Shown here: positions 55,955-64,000 of the stretch, piece by piece | Numbering within the stretch: the first letter of the stretch is position 1 | How the letters are laid out: every line of letters begins with the position of its first letter | Assembly: GCA_033439265.1 (NCBI GenBank) | Contig: JAVTVX010000024.1 | Location: 14,802,501 to 14,866,500, forward strand | DNA: 64,000 bases | Source of the DNA: Dillenia suffruticosa | Lineage: Eukaryota > Streptophyta > Magnoliopsida > Dilleniales > Dilleniaceae | Direction: 5' to 3' | Translations under genes and position numbers: made by a program | Notes under the pieces: generated by a model | What the model was told of the DNA's origin: nothing | The model's input: the letters and a program-made list of their open reading frames with translations, nothing else | Database searches by the model: none

Positions 55955-56889
55955 TGTTGAAATAAAAGAGAATTAAGTGTAGTTAGCATAGGCCCCATTT
56001 CAAGCCAAGTTTAAGCCCATCCATGAGATGTATTTGGCCCGTTCCTTATGAGTTTTTTAGTCCTCAAAAATGGCATTGTTAAGCCCCTAAAAGAAGCCCA
56101 AAATGGGCCCTAAAAAGGGCAAAACGGCTAGTTCTTTTGAACTAGCCGTTGCACTGTATAACAGCCATAAAAATGGCTGTTATACAGTGATTTTGGGGAC
56201 AGAAATCTGTCCCCAATGTTCCCCAACGGATCCTTGAGTGTTTGGGGTCTTTTTCCCTCTGTTTCTCATGTAATAATCTCTATAAATAGGAGCTTGTATG
56301 GGATGTTCTATCCATGAAAATACAATGCTCTCATTGTGCACTCTTTCTTCAAATAAAGATCTTTAAGTTTTCATTCAATCCTAGTTGCTTGATAGCTTGA
56401 AATCTCAACATGGTATCAGAGCAGGCAACGATACCTTCCTCTTCCGGTCTTAATGACCCTCCACCACAAATTAGCACCTCAATGTTCACCTCCTTACTTC
56501 TAGATTCAACAAACTACAATGCTTGGCAAGATACCATCAAGAGGTCCCTAAACTTCTACAACCTTGAAAATCACATCTTTGAAGAACCTCTTGATGAAGC
56601 CAATCCATTATTCAGAGTATGGAAGAAGAAAGACGATCAAGTGGTGGTGCTCCTTCAAATGTCTCTTGACAAAACTCACAAGGCTATGGTCACATGTATT
56701 CCAAACGCAAGAGCATTATGGGAGCAAATGCAATCATTATATGGTCAAGAATCCAACACCGAAAGAATCTTTGAGCTGAAAAAGAAGATCTTCAAAATTC
56801 AAAAAGGAGGTAAATCCTTACCCGAATACTATGGGGAATATAGGGATCTATGGAATGAACTCAAACTCTTAAGGCCTCGTACTATAAAT
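55955..56889 (+). mobile_element. B1: B-family copia, 5' end only
   Basis: 5' LTR 55955-56410 (TGTTGAAATAAAAGAG to AATCTCAACA), primer-binding site TGGTATCAGAGC (56411-56422), and the first part of gag, starting MVSEQATIPSSS and including QVVVLLQMSLDKTHKAMVTC. It ends abruptly at the E LTR. It is truncated, so only a fossil end remains. The LTR matches 32782-33239 but with the first hairpin loop reversed (TTTT instead of AAAA). Confidence 0.88.
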
Positions 56890-57344
56890 TGTTGGATTTT
56901 TGACTAAGAAGAGAGAGAAATCTAATAAACTTCTGGTTTTTATTGAAGTAGTAGAATGATACAAAGGAAGAGAGATTATCTTCCTCTTAATTTTACAAGG
57001 AGAGCAATAGCTCTATTTATAGGCAAAGGGAGAAAAATAGCCAGTAGAGAGAGAACAAAGTCAATATTCCCGTTGGGGCTCAAACCCCAAGGAATTCCAA
57101 CAGCTAGTTTTTGGACTGTTGGAATATATATTGCCCAAACTGCCCCTAGCTATTTGGGTTTACCTTTTAGACTTTTCTCCATACTTTTGGGCTTCATTGG
57201 GCTTGTTTTTGAATGTATTTGGGTCATAAATATGTTGCCAAATTCTGAACATTAAAAAATAAAAGACCCAATGTTTATGACATTATCATATTTTCAAGTT
57301 GAATACCTTGAGACTTATCTTCATCTTCTCCCTTATTTTTAACA
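56890..57344 (-). repeat. 3' LTR of E
   Basis: 455 bp, TGTTGGATTTTTGAC to TTTTTAACA. The middle part is homologous to the D-family LTR read in reverse. It has only degenerate hairpin arms (CCGTTGGGG, TTCCAACAGCTA). Confidence 0.92.
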
Positions 57345-60300
57345 CTCCCCCTCAAGTTAGGTGCATAGATGTCTATGGACCCTAACTTGCTAAGGATGTG
57401 CTGAAGATGTTTCTCAGTTGTTGCCTTAGTGAAAATGTCAGCTAGCTGGTCTTCACTTCTAACATATGAGGTTGAAATTGTCTTGTTTTCTAATTTTTCT
57501 CGAACAAAATGACAATCAACCTCAATGTGCTTCGTTCTTTCATGAAATACTGGATTGGCAGCGATATGAAGAGCTGCTTGATTATCGCAATGTAGAAGAA
57601 TAGGAGCGATAGTAGGAAATCCCATCTCCTCAAGTAATGCCTTTAGCCAAACTATTTCGCTTGTAGCCGCTGCCATTGCTCTGTATTCAGCCTCAGCGCT
57701 TGATCTGGATACAACAGATTGTTTCTTGCTTTTCCATGTTACAAGATTTCCTCCCACGAACATGCAGTAGCCGGTGGTGGATCTCCTGTCCGTGACATCC
57801 CCAGCCCAATCTGCATCACAGTAGCCATAAATCTCCATGCTGTGGTTGTTTTTCATAAGAATTCCCCTTTCTGGTGAGCTTTTTAAATACTTGAGAATTC
57901 TTTCTGCTGCCTTCCAATCTTGAATCCTTGGAGCATGCATCCGTTGACTGATTAAGCTGACGGCATAGGTGATATCTGGTCTTGTAATGGTGAGGTAGAT
58001 GAGCCTCCCCACAAGTCTTTGATATCTAGGAATATCCTGGAACATTTCTTCATCACCTTGTGCTCGTTCTGCTATGGATATAGGAGTTGCTGCTGGTTTA
58101 GCTCCTACCTTTCCAGTTTCCTGCAAAAGGTCAAGTACATATTTCCTTTGGCATAGAACTAGCCCCTTATGAGAATAGGCAAGCTCTATTCCTAAGAAAT
58201 ACTTTAGTTTTCCCAAATCTTTAATCTCGAAAGTAGATTTAAGGAAATTTCTAACTTGATCAATACCATTCATATCACTTCCTGTAATAACTATATCATC
58301 TACATAAATAAGAACAATAGTGATTTCTTCATTGTTAACTTTAGTAAACATGGAGGAATCACTAATGGATTTCTTAAAGTTATTACCAAGAAGTGCTGAA
58401 CTTAATTTTGCATACCAGGCACGAGGAGATTGTTTTAACCCATAGATTGCTTTTTTAAGACGACAGACCTTGATGTTTGAATCCTCATCTAGCCCTTGGG
58501 GAATTTGCATGTAGATTTCTTCGTCTAAGTCCCCTTGAAGGAAAGCATTCTTCACGTCCATTTGATACATTGGCCATTCTCCATTGGTTGCAATTGACAT
58601 CAAAACCCTTATCGTTTTCATTTTGGCAACAGGGGCAAAAGTCTCAGTGTAGTCTTCTCCATAAGTTTGTGTGAATCCTTTGGCTACAAGTCTTGCTTTG
58701 TAGCGTTCAATGGATCCATTACTTTTATTCTTGATTTTGAACACCCATTTACACCCGACAGCCTTTCTTCCCTTAGGGAGAGTAGTAATCTCCCACGTCC
58801 CATTTTTATTCAATGCATCTAGTTCTTCAAGCATAGCTTGTCTCCATTCGGGTTTGGTATTTGCCTCATCAAAATCCTTAGGTTCCTGTGATGAGTCAAT
58901 GCCACTCAAGAACCCTTGATGGCTTGAGGAAGTATTAGATACACAATAGTAATTTGAAATAGGATAGTGAGTTACCTTAGAATTGTAATAAACTCTTCTG
59001 TTGATCCACTCTGAGGGAGGAAGCCTCAATCTGGTGGAACGTCGAAGTGGAGGAGCCAGCGGAGAGGGCAGTCTAGTTTCGTCTCCGGATTCTCCTAAGG
59101 TAGGTAATCCCTCGCCTTCTTCTCTTTCTTCGGAAGAGTTATCTTCATTTTCAGACTCATCCACTCCTCCCTCTTCGTTTTCTCCCCCTGAAAGTGAATT
59201 CTCTTCATTGGATTCTTGAGGAACCAGAGGAGGATTTATGGGAACATCGCAGAAGATTCGCAAGTCATTGCTTGATGAATTTTCTTCATTTTTTTCTCCT
59301 GCAAAAAAGAATTCATTTTCTACAAATATCACATCTTTCGATGTGAATACCTTGTTAGAGTCAGGTTCAAAACAAATATATCCTTTTTGGAATGAAGCGT
59401 ACCCAATAAAAACACATTTCCTTCCTTTGATATCTAACTTATCTCTAAACTGCCTAGGAATATGAACATAACAAATACACCCAAAAACTCTAAGGTGAGA
59501 GAGGTTTGGTTTGTCTTTTCTAAGCAACTCTAATGGAGATTTTCCATGGAGAACTCTAGTTGGAAGACGATTTATTAAATGAGCTGCGGTACTAACCGCA
59601 TCACTCCAAAAACGCTTAGGCATATTAGCAAAGAACATGATAGTTCTAGCTATTTCTAGGAGATGTCTATTTTTGCGTTCGGCAACTCCATTTTGTTGGG
59701 GAGTGTAGGGACAACTAGTTTGATGAATAATTCCATTCTCCTCAATGAAATTTTTGAAATTGGTGCTCATATATTCCCCACCATTATCTGTCCTAAGAAT
59801 TTTAATGTTGGCCTCATATTGTTTTATAATATACTTGTAAAAGGACTTGAAGGCTTCATAAACTTGGTCTTTTGATCTTAGCATATACACCCATGTATAC
59901 CTAGACTTATGATCTATAAATGAGATAAAATACTTAAATCCCCTTCTAGATATCATAGGTGAAGTCCATACATCCGAGTGAACAAGATCAAAAGGCTTTT
60001 TATATTGAGTTTCAGAAATAGGATAATACATTCGGGTTTCCTTTCCAAAAATGCATGCTTCACAATGTCTATCACTACAATTTTTTGATGGGAATAGGCA
60101 TTTCAGAGCTTGCATAGAAGGATGACCTAATCTAGCATGCCAAAGGAGGTAACTTTCCTCTCGGATTGTGGAAAATACAAAACTATCTTGTTTCCAAAAA
60201 TACAAGTTATCTTGCATAGAACCACTACCAATCACTTGATTCGTCTCCAAATTCTGAAAAACAACAGAATGAGGGTCAAAAATAGCTTTGCAATTTAAGT

Positions 60301-61471
60301 CCTTAGTGACTTGTCCAATGGACATAAGATTAGAGGTAAATTGAGGAACATATAAGGCCTTTGATTTTCTTCCAAATATTTCAACATCCCCAATTTGCTT
60401 AATTTTGAAATTATGTCCATTCGCAACTTTAACCATTTTAGGTTCTAGGAGAGGTTCAAGATTCTGAAAATTTTGCTTATCTTTGACCATATGGTGATCA
60501 CAACCTGAATCTATCAACCATTTTGAAGAAGTAACAGATGAGTTAGAGCAAGTACCTGAGGAGGATTTTCCTAATTTTTGAGATGTCAGATTTGCTTTGT
60601 TTGCAGCTGGTTGAGCATTTTGCTCCCTCCTCTCTTGCTCTTTTTTCTTGATGAACTCAGGTTTAAGGTTAGGATGAAGAAACCAGCAACCATCCTTGGT
60701 ATGTCCCAACTTTTTGCAATGAGAACACACCTTTTTTATTCCCTGATGAGCCTTATTTGCAGCTTGCTCATTCTGCTTTGTGGAGAACCCATGAACTTCA
60801 CTTTTGGACTGATTGCTTTCTTCAAGCCTTTGAGAACCTGCAGCTCTTTGAATCATAAATCGAGTCTCTTGGTATGATGGAAATTCTTTCATTCGAAGAA
60901 TTTCCTGTCGAAGTTGTACAAATGACTCATTGAGTGATGAGAGCAATGAAAACACCTTGTCTTCATCTTGTCTCTTTTGCAGCACTTTTATATCACTTGT
61001 GAGAGGTCTCAATGTGTTAAGCTCATTCCACAAGTCCTCGTGTTCTCCGAACAATTGTGTAACTGATTTCTCCTCCATTTGGATGGCCGCAATCCTTTTT
61101 TGTATTTCAAATATTCTGCTCAAGTTTGATTCCTGACCATATAACCCATACATTTGCTCCCATAAGGATTTGGAACTCGGACAGCACATTACCATATTTT
61201 TGTGTGCTTGATCCATGGAGCTTGTTAGCAATAGGAACACTTGATCATCCAGCTCCTTCCATTCATCAAATCGTGGGTCTAGCCGATCCATAGGATCTTT
61301 TGTAATGAAAGACAGAAGTTTTGCTCCATTGAGAGATCTTCTGATATGACTAGCCCATTGGAAGTAATTGGTTGAGCTTAGAATAATTTGGGAGAAAAGT
61401 TGGATTTGAAAGGAAGAGATTTGAGGAAGAGAATTTCCCAACCCCGAAGTCGATGTTTGCTCTGATACCAT
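57275..61471 (-). CDS. gag-pol polyprotein of copia E
   Basis: A 1398-residue copia polyprotein. Rough residues: gag (35-220), zinc knuckle CSHCKKLGHTKDGC (about 247), protease WLIDSGCDHHM (about 319), pre-integrase zinc finger with LWHARLGHPS (about 445-490), integrase core with HSDVWTSP and LRTDNGGEY (about 500-560), an acidic linker (about 745-800), reverse transcriptase (870-1120) with YVDDIVITG (about 1053), and RNase H with CDADWAGDV (about 1215). The start MVSEQ is encoded by the last LTR base and the primer-binding site. The C terminus beyond LRGSV runs about 25 residues into the 3' LTR. It differs clearly from F, H and G in gag, and is closest to the truncated copy at 25478-27707. 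Confidence 0.92.
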   Translation of the reverse strand: MVSEQTSTSGLGNSLPQISSFQIQLFSQIILSSTNYFQWASHIRRSLNGAKLLSFITKDPMDRLDPRFDEWKELDDQVFLLLTSSMDQAHKNMVMCCPSSKSLWEQMYGLYGQESNLSRIFEIQKRIAAIQMEEKSVTQLFGEHEDLWNELNTLRPLTSDIKVLQKRQDEDKVFSLLSSLNESFVQLRQEILRMKEFPSYQETRFMIQRAAGSQRLEESNQSKSEVHGFSTKQNEQAANKAHQGIKKVCSHCKKLGHTKDGCWFLHPNLKPEFIKKKEQERREQNAQPAANKANLTSQKLGKSSSGTCSNSSVTSSKWLIDSGCDHHMVKDKQNFQNLEPLLEPKMVKVANGHNFKIKQIGDVEIFGRKSKALYVPQFTSNLMSIGQVTKDLNCKAIFDPHSVVFQNLETNQVIGSGSMQDNLYFWKQDSFVFSTIREESYLLWHARLGHPSMQALKCLFPSKNCSDRHCEACIFGKETRMYYPISETQYKKPFDLVHSDVWTSPMISRRGFKYFISFIDHKSRYTWVYMLRSKDQVYEAFKSFYKYIIKQYEANIKILRTDNGGEYMSTNFKNFIEENGIIHQTSCPYTPQQNGVAERKNRHLLEIARTIMFFANMPKRFWSDAVSTAAHLINRLPTRVLHGKSPLELLRKDKPNLSHLRVFGCICYVHIPRQFRDKLDIKGRKCVFIGYASFQKGYICFEPDSNKVFTSKDVIFVENEFFFAGEKNEENSSSNDLRIFCDVPINPPLVPQESNEENSLSGGENEEGGVDESENEDNSSEEREEGEGLPTLGESGDETRLPSPLAPPLRRSTRLRLPPSEWINRRVYYNSKVTHYPISNYYCVSNTSSSHQGFLSGIDSSQEPKDFDEANTKPEWRQAMLEELDALNKNGTWEITTLPKGRKAVGCKWVFKIKNKSNGSIERYKARLVAKGFTQTYGEDYTETFAPVAKMKTIRVLMSIATNGEWPMYQMDVKNAFLQGDLDEEIYMQIPQGLDEDSNIKVCRLKKAIYGLKQSPRAWYAKLSSALLGNNFKKSISDSSMFTKVNNEEITIVLIYVDDIVITGSDMNGIDQVRNFLKSTFEIKDLGKLKYFLGIELAYSHKGLVLCQRKYVLDLLQETGKVGAKPAATPISIAERAQGDEEMFQDIPRYQRLVGRLIYLTITRPDITYAVSLISQRMHAPRIQDWKAAERILKYLKSSPERGILMKNNHSMEIYGYCDADWAGDVTDRRSTTGYCMFVGGNLVTWKSKKQSVVSRSSAEAEYRAMAAATSEIVWLKALLEEMGFPTIAPILLHCDNQAALHIAANPVFHERTKHIEVDCHFVREKLENKTISTSYVRSEDQLADIFTKATTEKHLQHILSKLGSIDIYAPNLRGSVKNKGEDEDKSQGIQLENMIMS

Positions 61472-61926
61472 GTTGGATTTTTGACTAAGAAGAGAGAGAA
61501 ATCTAATAAACTTCTGGTTTTTATTGATGTAGTAGAATGATACAAAGGAAGAGAGATTATCTTCCTCTTAATTTTACAAGGAGAGCAATAGCTCTATTTA
61601 TAGGCAAAGGGAGAAAAATAGCCAGTAGAGAGAGAACAAAGTCAATATTCCCGTTGGGGCTCAAACCCCAAGGAATTCCAACAGCTAGTTTTTGGACTGT
61701 TGGAATATACATTGCCCAAACTGCCCCTAGCTATTTGGGTTTACCTCTTAGACTTTTCTCCATACTTTTGGGCTTCATTGGGCTTGTTTTTGAATGTATT
61801 TTGGGTCATAAATATGTTGCCAAATTCTGAACATTAAAAAATAAAAGCCCCAATGTTTATGACATTATCATATTTTCAAATTGAATACCTTGAGACTTAT
61901 CTTCATCTTCTCCCTTATTTTTAACA
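61471..61926 (-). repeat. 5' LTR of E
   Basis: 456 bp, with the TATA complement CTATTTATAG at 61594-61603. About six differences from the 3' LTR. Confidence 0.92.
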
Positions 61927-62307
61927 TTAATATCCTTTTGAGACATCTTAAATGTAATTTTAATTATCTATTTATTTATTTTGAGATTTTGTCTTAAAAT
62001 CGCTAAAACCAAGAATTTTATTGGTAAGTCGAAAATCTTCTCTGCAAGCGCCGACAAATCTTAAAGAAGTTAAAAATGGGTAAGGAAAGGTCTACACACT
62101 TAAATAAAGATATTTAAATGAAATTTCACATTTTAAAGGAATTTCGAACAAAATTTTATAGGGACCAAAAATGTAAATTTGTTAAAAATTAGGGGTCTAA
62201 ATGCAATTAAAGAAAGTAGAGGGACTAGGTTGCAGACCACTCAAGAATGGACAATTGGAGCTAAATAATTTGTCAAGAGGGCAGCAAGGTTGGTTAGTGG
62301 CTCAAAT
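61927..62307. other. Non-coding, nothing recognised
   Basis: AT-rich spacer with phrases such as TAGGGGTCTAAATGCAATT that look like non-coding retroelement DNA. Copia gag sequence starts abruptly near 62308 without LTR or primer-binding site. Confidence 0.35.
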
Positions 62308-64000
62308 GTCTCTTGACAAAACCCACAAAGCAATGACTACTTGTATTCCAAATGCAAGGGCTTTGTGGGATCAATTGCATGCTTTATATGGGCAAGAGAC
62401 CAACACCGAACGAATCTTTGAGCTCAAAAGAAAAATCTTCAAAATTCAAAAAGGAGGTAAAACCCTACCCGAATACTTTGGGGAATATAGGGATCTTTGG
62501 AATGAGCTTAATCTTCTTAGGCCTCCAACTTATAATCTCAAGACCATTTTTCAAAGAAATGATGAAGACATGACCTTTGGTCTTCTTATGGGTCTTGGAG
62601 ATGAATATGCTCCAATTCGTCAAGAAATCCTTAGAATGAAGATATTCCCTTCATTCCAAGAAGTTCAATTTATGATTCAAAGGGCCGAGACTAGCATAAG
62701 GCTAGAGGAGTCTACCAAGCTCAAATCCGAAGCTCAAGCCTTCAAAGCTGTCCAAGATGATCATATGGTCAACAAAGCTCAAAATTTCTTTAAAAAGGAT
62801 GTTTGCACAAATTGCAAGAAACCCGGCCACAAAAGGGGAAGGTGCTGGTTTCTCTACCCAAATTTGCGCCCAAAGAACAACAAGAAGGAGGTGGAACAAC
62901 CAGCTCATGCTCAACAAGTCTCCCAAGTGGCTGCACTCGAATCCAAGATGGAGGAGATGCAAAAAGAGATGAAAAGGCTCCTTAGCCAAGTTGCCCTTCA
63001 TTCCGGTAACAACTTGAACTCATCTCATTTAAATAAATGGCTTATTGATTCGGGTTGTGACAATCACATGGTAAAGGATAAAAACAAAGTTAGGAAATTC
63101 ATTCCTCTATCTACTTATAAGATTGTCAAGGTTGCTAATGGTCAAAAACTAAAAGTTGATCATCTAGGTGAAGTTGAACTCCTAGGCAAGAAAACTAAAG
63201 CTTTATATGTGCCAAAATTCAACTCTAACCTCATGTCCATTAGTAAAATTACCAATGACCATAATTGCAAAGCCACTTTTGATCCTAACCAAGTTATTTT
63301 TCAGGATCTCAAAACGAATCACTTGATTGGCAAGGGATCTAGGAGGAATAATCTATATTTCTTGGACCAAGAAAATCAAGCTTTTGGAGTTCAAGTCAAG
63401 CGTTTTCTATATGGCATGCCCGACTAGGTCACCCGGGAGATTTAGCTTTGAAACGCCTATTTCCAAGTCAAAGAGTAGAAAATAGGCATTGCAAAGCTTG
63501 TATTCTTGGAAAACAAACTAAAGTGTACTATCCAATCTCAAACACAATATATGAAAATGCCTTTGAACTCATTCATACCGATGTGTGGACTTCACCAATA
63601 GAATCTCATAATGGCTTCAAATACTTTGTTACCTTCATTGATCACAAAACTAGATACACATGGGTGTATTTATTAGTAACTAAATCTAAAGTATTTGAAG
63701 CACTTAAGAGCTATTATAGATATGTGACCAAGCAATTCAATGCAAACATCAAAATCCATAGATCGGATCATGGGGGAGAATATATTAGCCATGCACTTGA
63801 AAATTTTCTAGAAGAAAAAGGAATTATTCATCAAAAGTCTTGTGTGTACACTCCTCAACAAAATAGAGTTGCCGAAAGGAAAAATAGACATTTACTAGAA
63901 ACGGCTAGGGCTATGATGTTTCACTCCAATGTACCTAAAAAGTTTTGGAGTGAAGCCATTAAAACCGCTGCCCACCTTATAAACCTTATGCCCTCTCAAG
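62308..64000 (+). mobile_element. J: F-like copia fragment running off the window, broken
   Basis: Plus-strand copia sequence closely related to F, beginning in gag (MSLDKTHKAMTTC) with no 5' LTR. It continues through zinc knuckle CTNCKKPGHKRGRC (about 62807-62848), protease DSGCDNHM (about 63046-63070) and integrase (SDHGGEY near 63763-63783), and leaves the window in integrase. It is 5'-truncated and broken, with about one or two interruptions in the visible part. Confidence 0.85.

Larger units (their letters stand above)
56890..61926 (-). mobile_element. E: copia element that looks whole
   Basis: 5037 bp with 3' LTR 56890-57344 and 5' LTR 61471-61926, the primer-binding-site complement at 61459-61470, the polypurine-tract complement CTCCCCCTCAAG next to 57344, and one long gag-pol frame. 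The LTRs differ at about six positions by eye (about 1.3 percent), so the element is young. The flanks TAAAT and TTAAT agree at four of five bases, and the sequences beyond them belong to different things (B1 gag on the left, non-coding on the right), so the target duplication is unconvincing. By sequence the element looks whole. Confidence 0.9.

Overview
This is nuclear DNA from a flowering plant, probably a eudicot, taken from a deep nest of LTR retrotransposons. Supporting signs are plant-type Ty1/copia polyproteins primed by initiator-Met tRNA, a SIRE/Maximus-like copia element, one Ty3/gypsy element, and a decayed insertion of plant mitochondrial DNA carrying rps7, rpl5 and rps14. I see no intact host gene, tRNA, rRNA or CRISPR array. 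Families were assigned by reading motifs and by comparing copies within the window; no database was searched.

Layout. 1-3083: 3' part of a broken Ty3/gypsy element (+). 3084-6146: non-coding, with a short (CCCCCTCT)n tract. 6147-36832: remains of a large SIRE-like copia element (S, minus strand), with 3' LTR at 6147-7823, a late-internal remnant near 13.1-15.1 kb, a protease/zinc-knuckle remnant at 21.5-22.26 kb, gag at 33.8-35.1 kb and 5' LTR at 35145-36832. Inside S lie copia A1 (7987-13069, target duplication CACAG), the mitochondrial insertion (about 15.15-16.93 kb), two truncated A copies (16935-19486), a non-coding stretch with a solo LTR (20814-21233), and an 11.5-kb composite (22262-33799, target duplication ATAAT) built from D, E and B family copies plus another solo LTR. 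36833-39073, 44035-44113 and 49107-49750 look like one non-coding host repeat split by copia F (39074-44029, GGATT) and copia G (44114-49106, CATTC). 49751-55766 holds an F-type LTR fragment and a G-like fragment (I) split by copia H (49973-54686, CTCAA). 55955-56889 is a truncated B copy abutting copia E (56890-61926). From 62308 an F-like copy runs off the window.

The A, B, D, E, F, G, H and J copies form one related copia group. Where it can be read, the gag-pol frame starts on an ATG made of the last LTR base plus the primer-binding site, so the protein begins MVSE, and it ends inside the 3' LTR. E and F look whole and young; the other copies are broken, truncated or shortened.

The most unusual signal is in the LTRs. 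About 55-70 bases upstream of a CTATAAATAG TATA box, families A, F, G, H and a solo LTR carry inverted-repeat modules whose arms (TCCAACGGCTA or CCCAACGGCTA) fit the plant M-phase activator (MSA) consensus YCYAACGGYYA bound by MYB3R proteins. B carries a related module. The modules vary in number, and their loops occur in both orientations between sister copies and even between the two LTRs of one element. This suggests a hairpin-driven, fast-changing promoter module with possible G2/M control.
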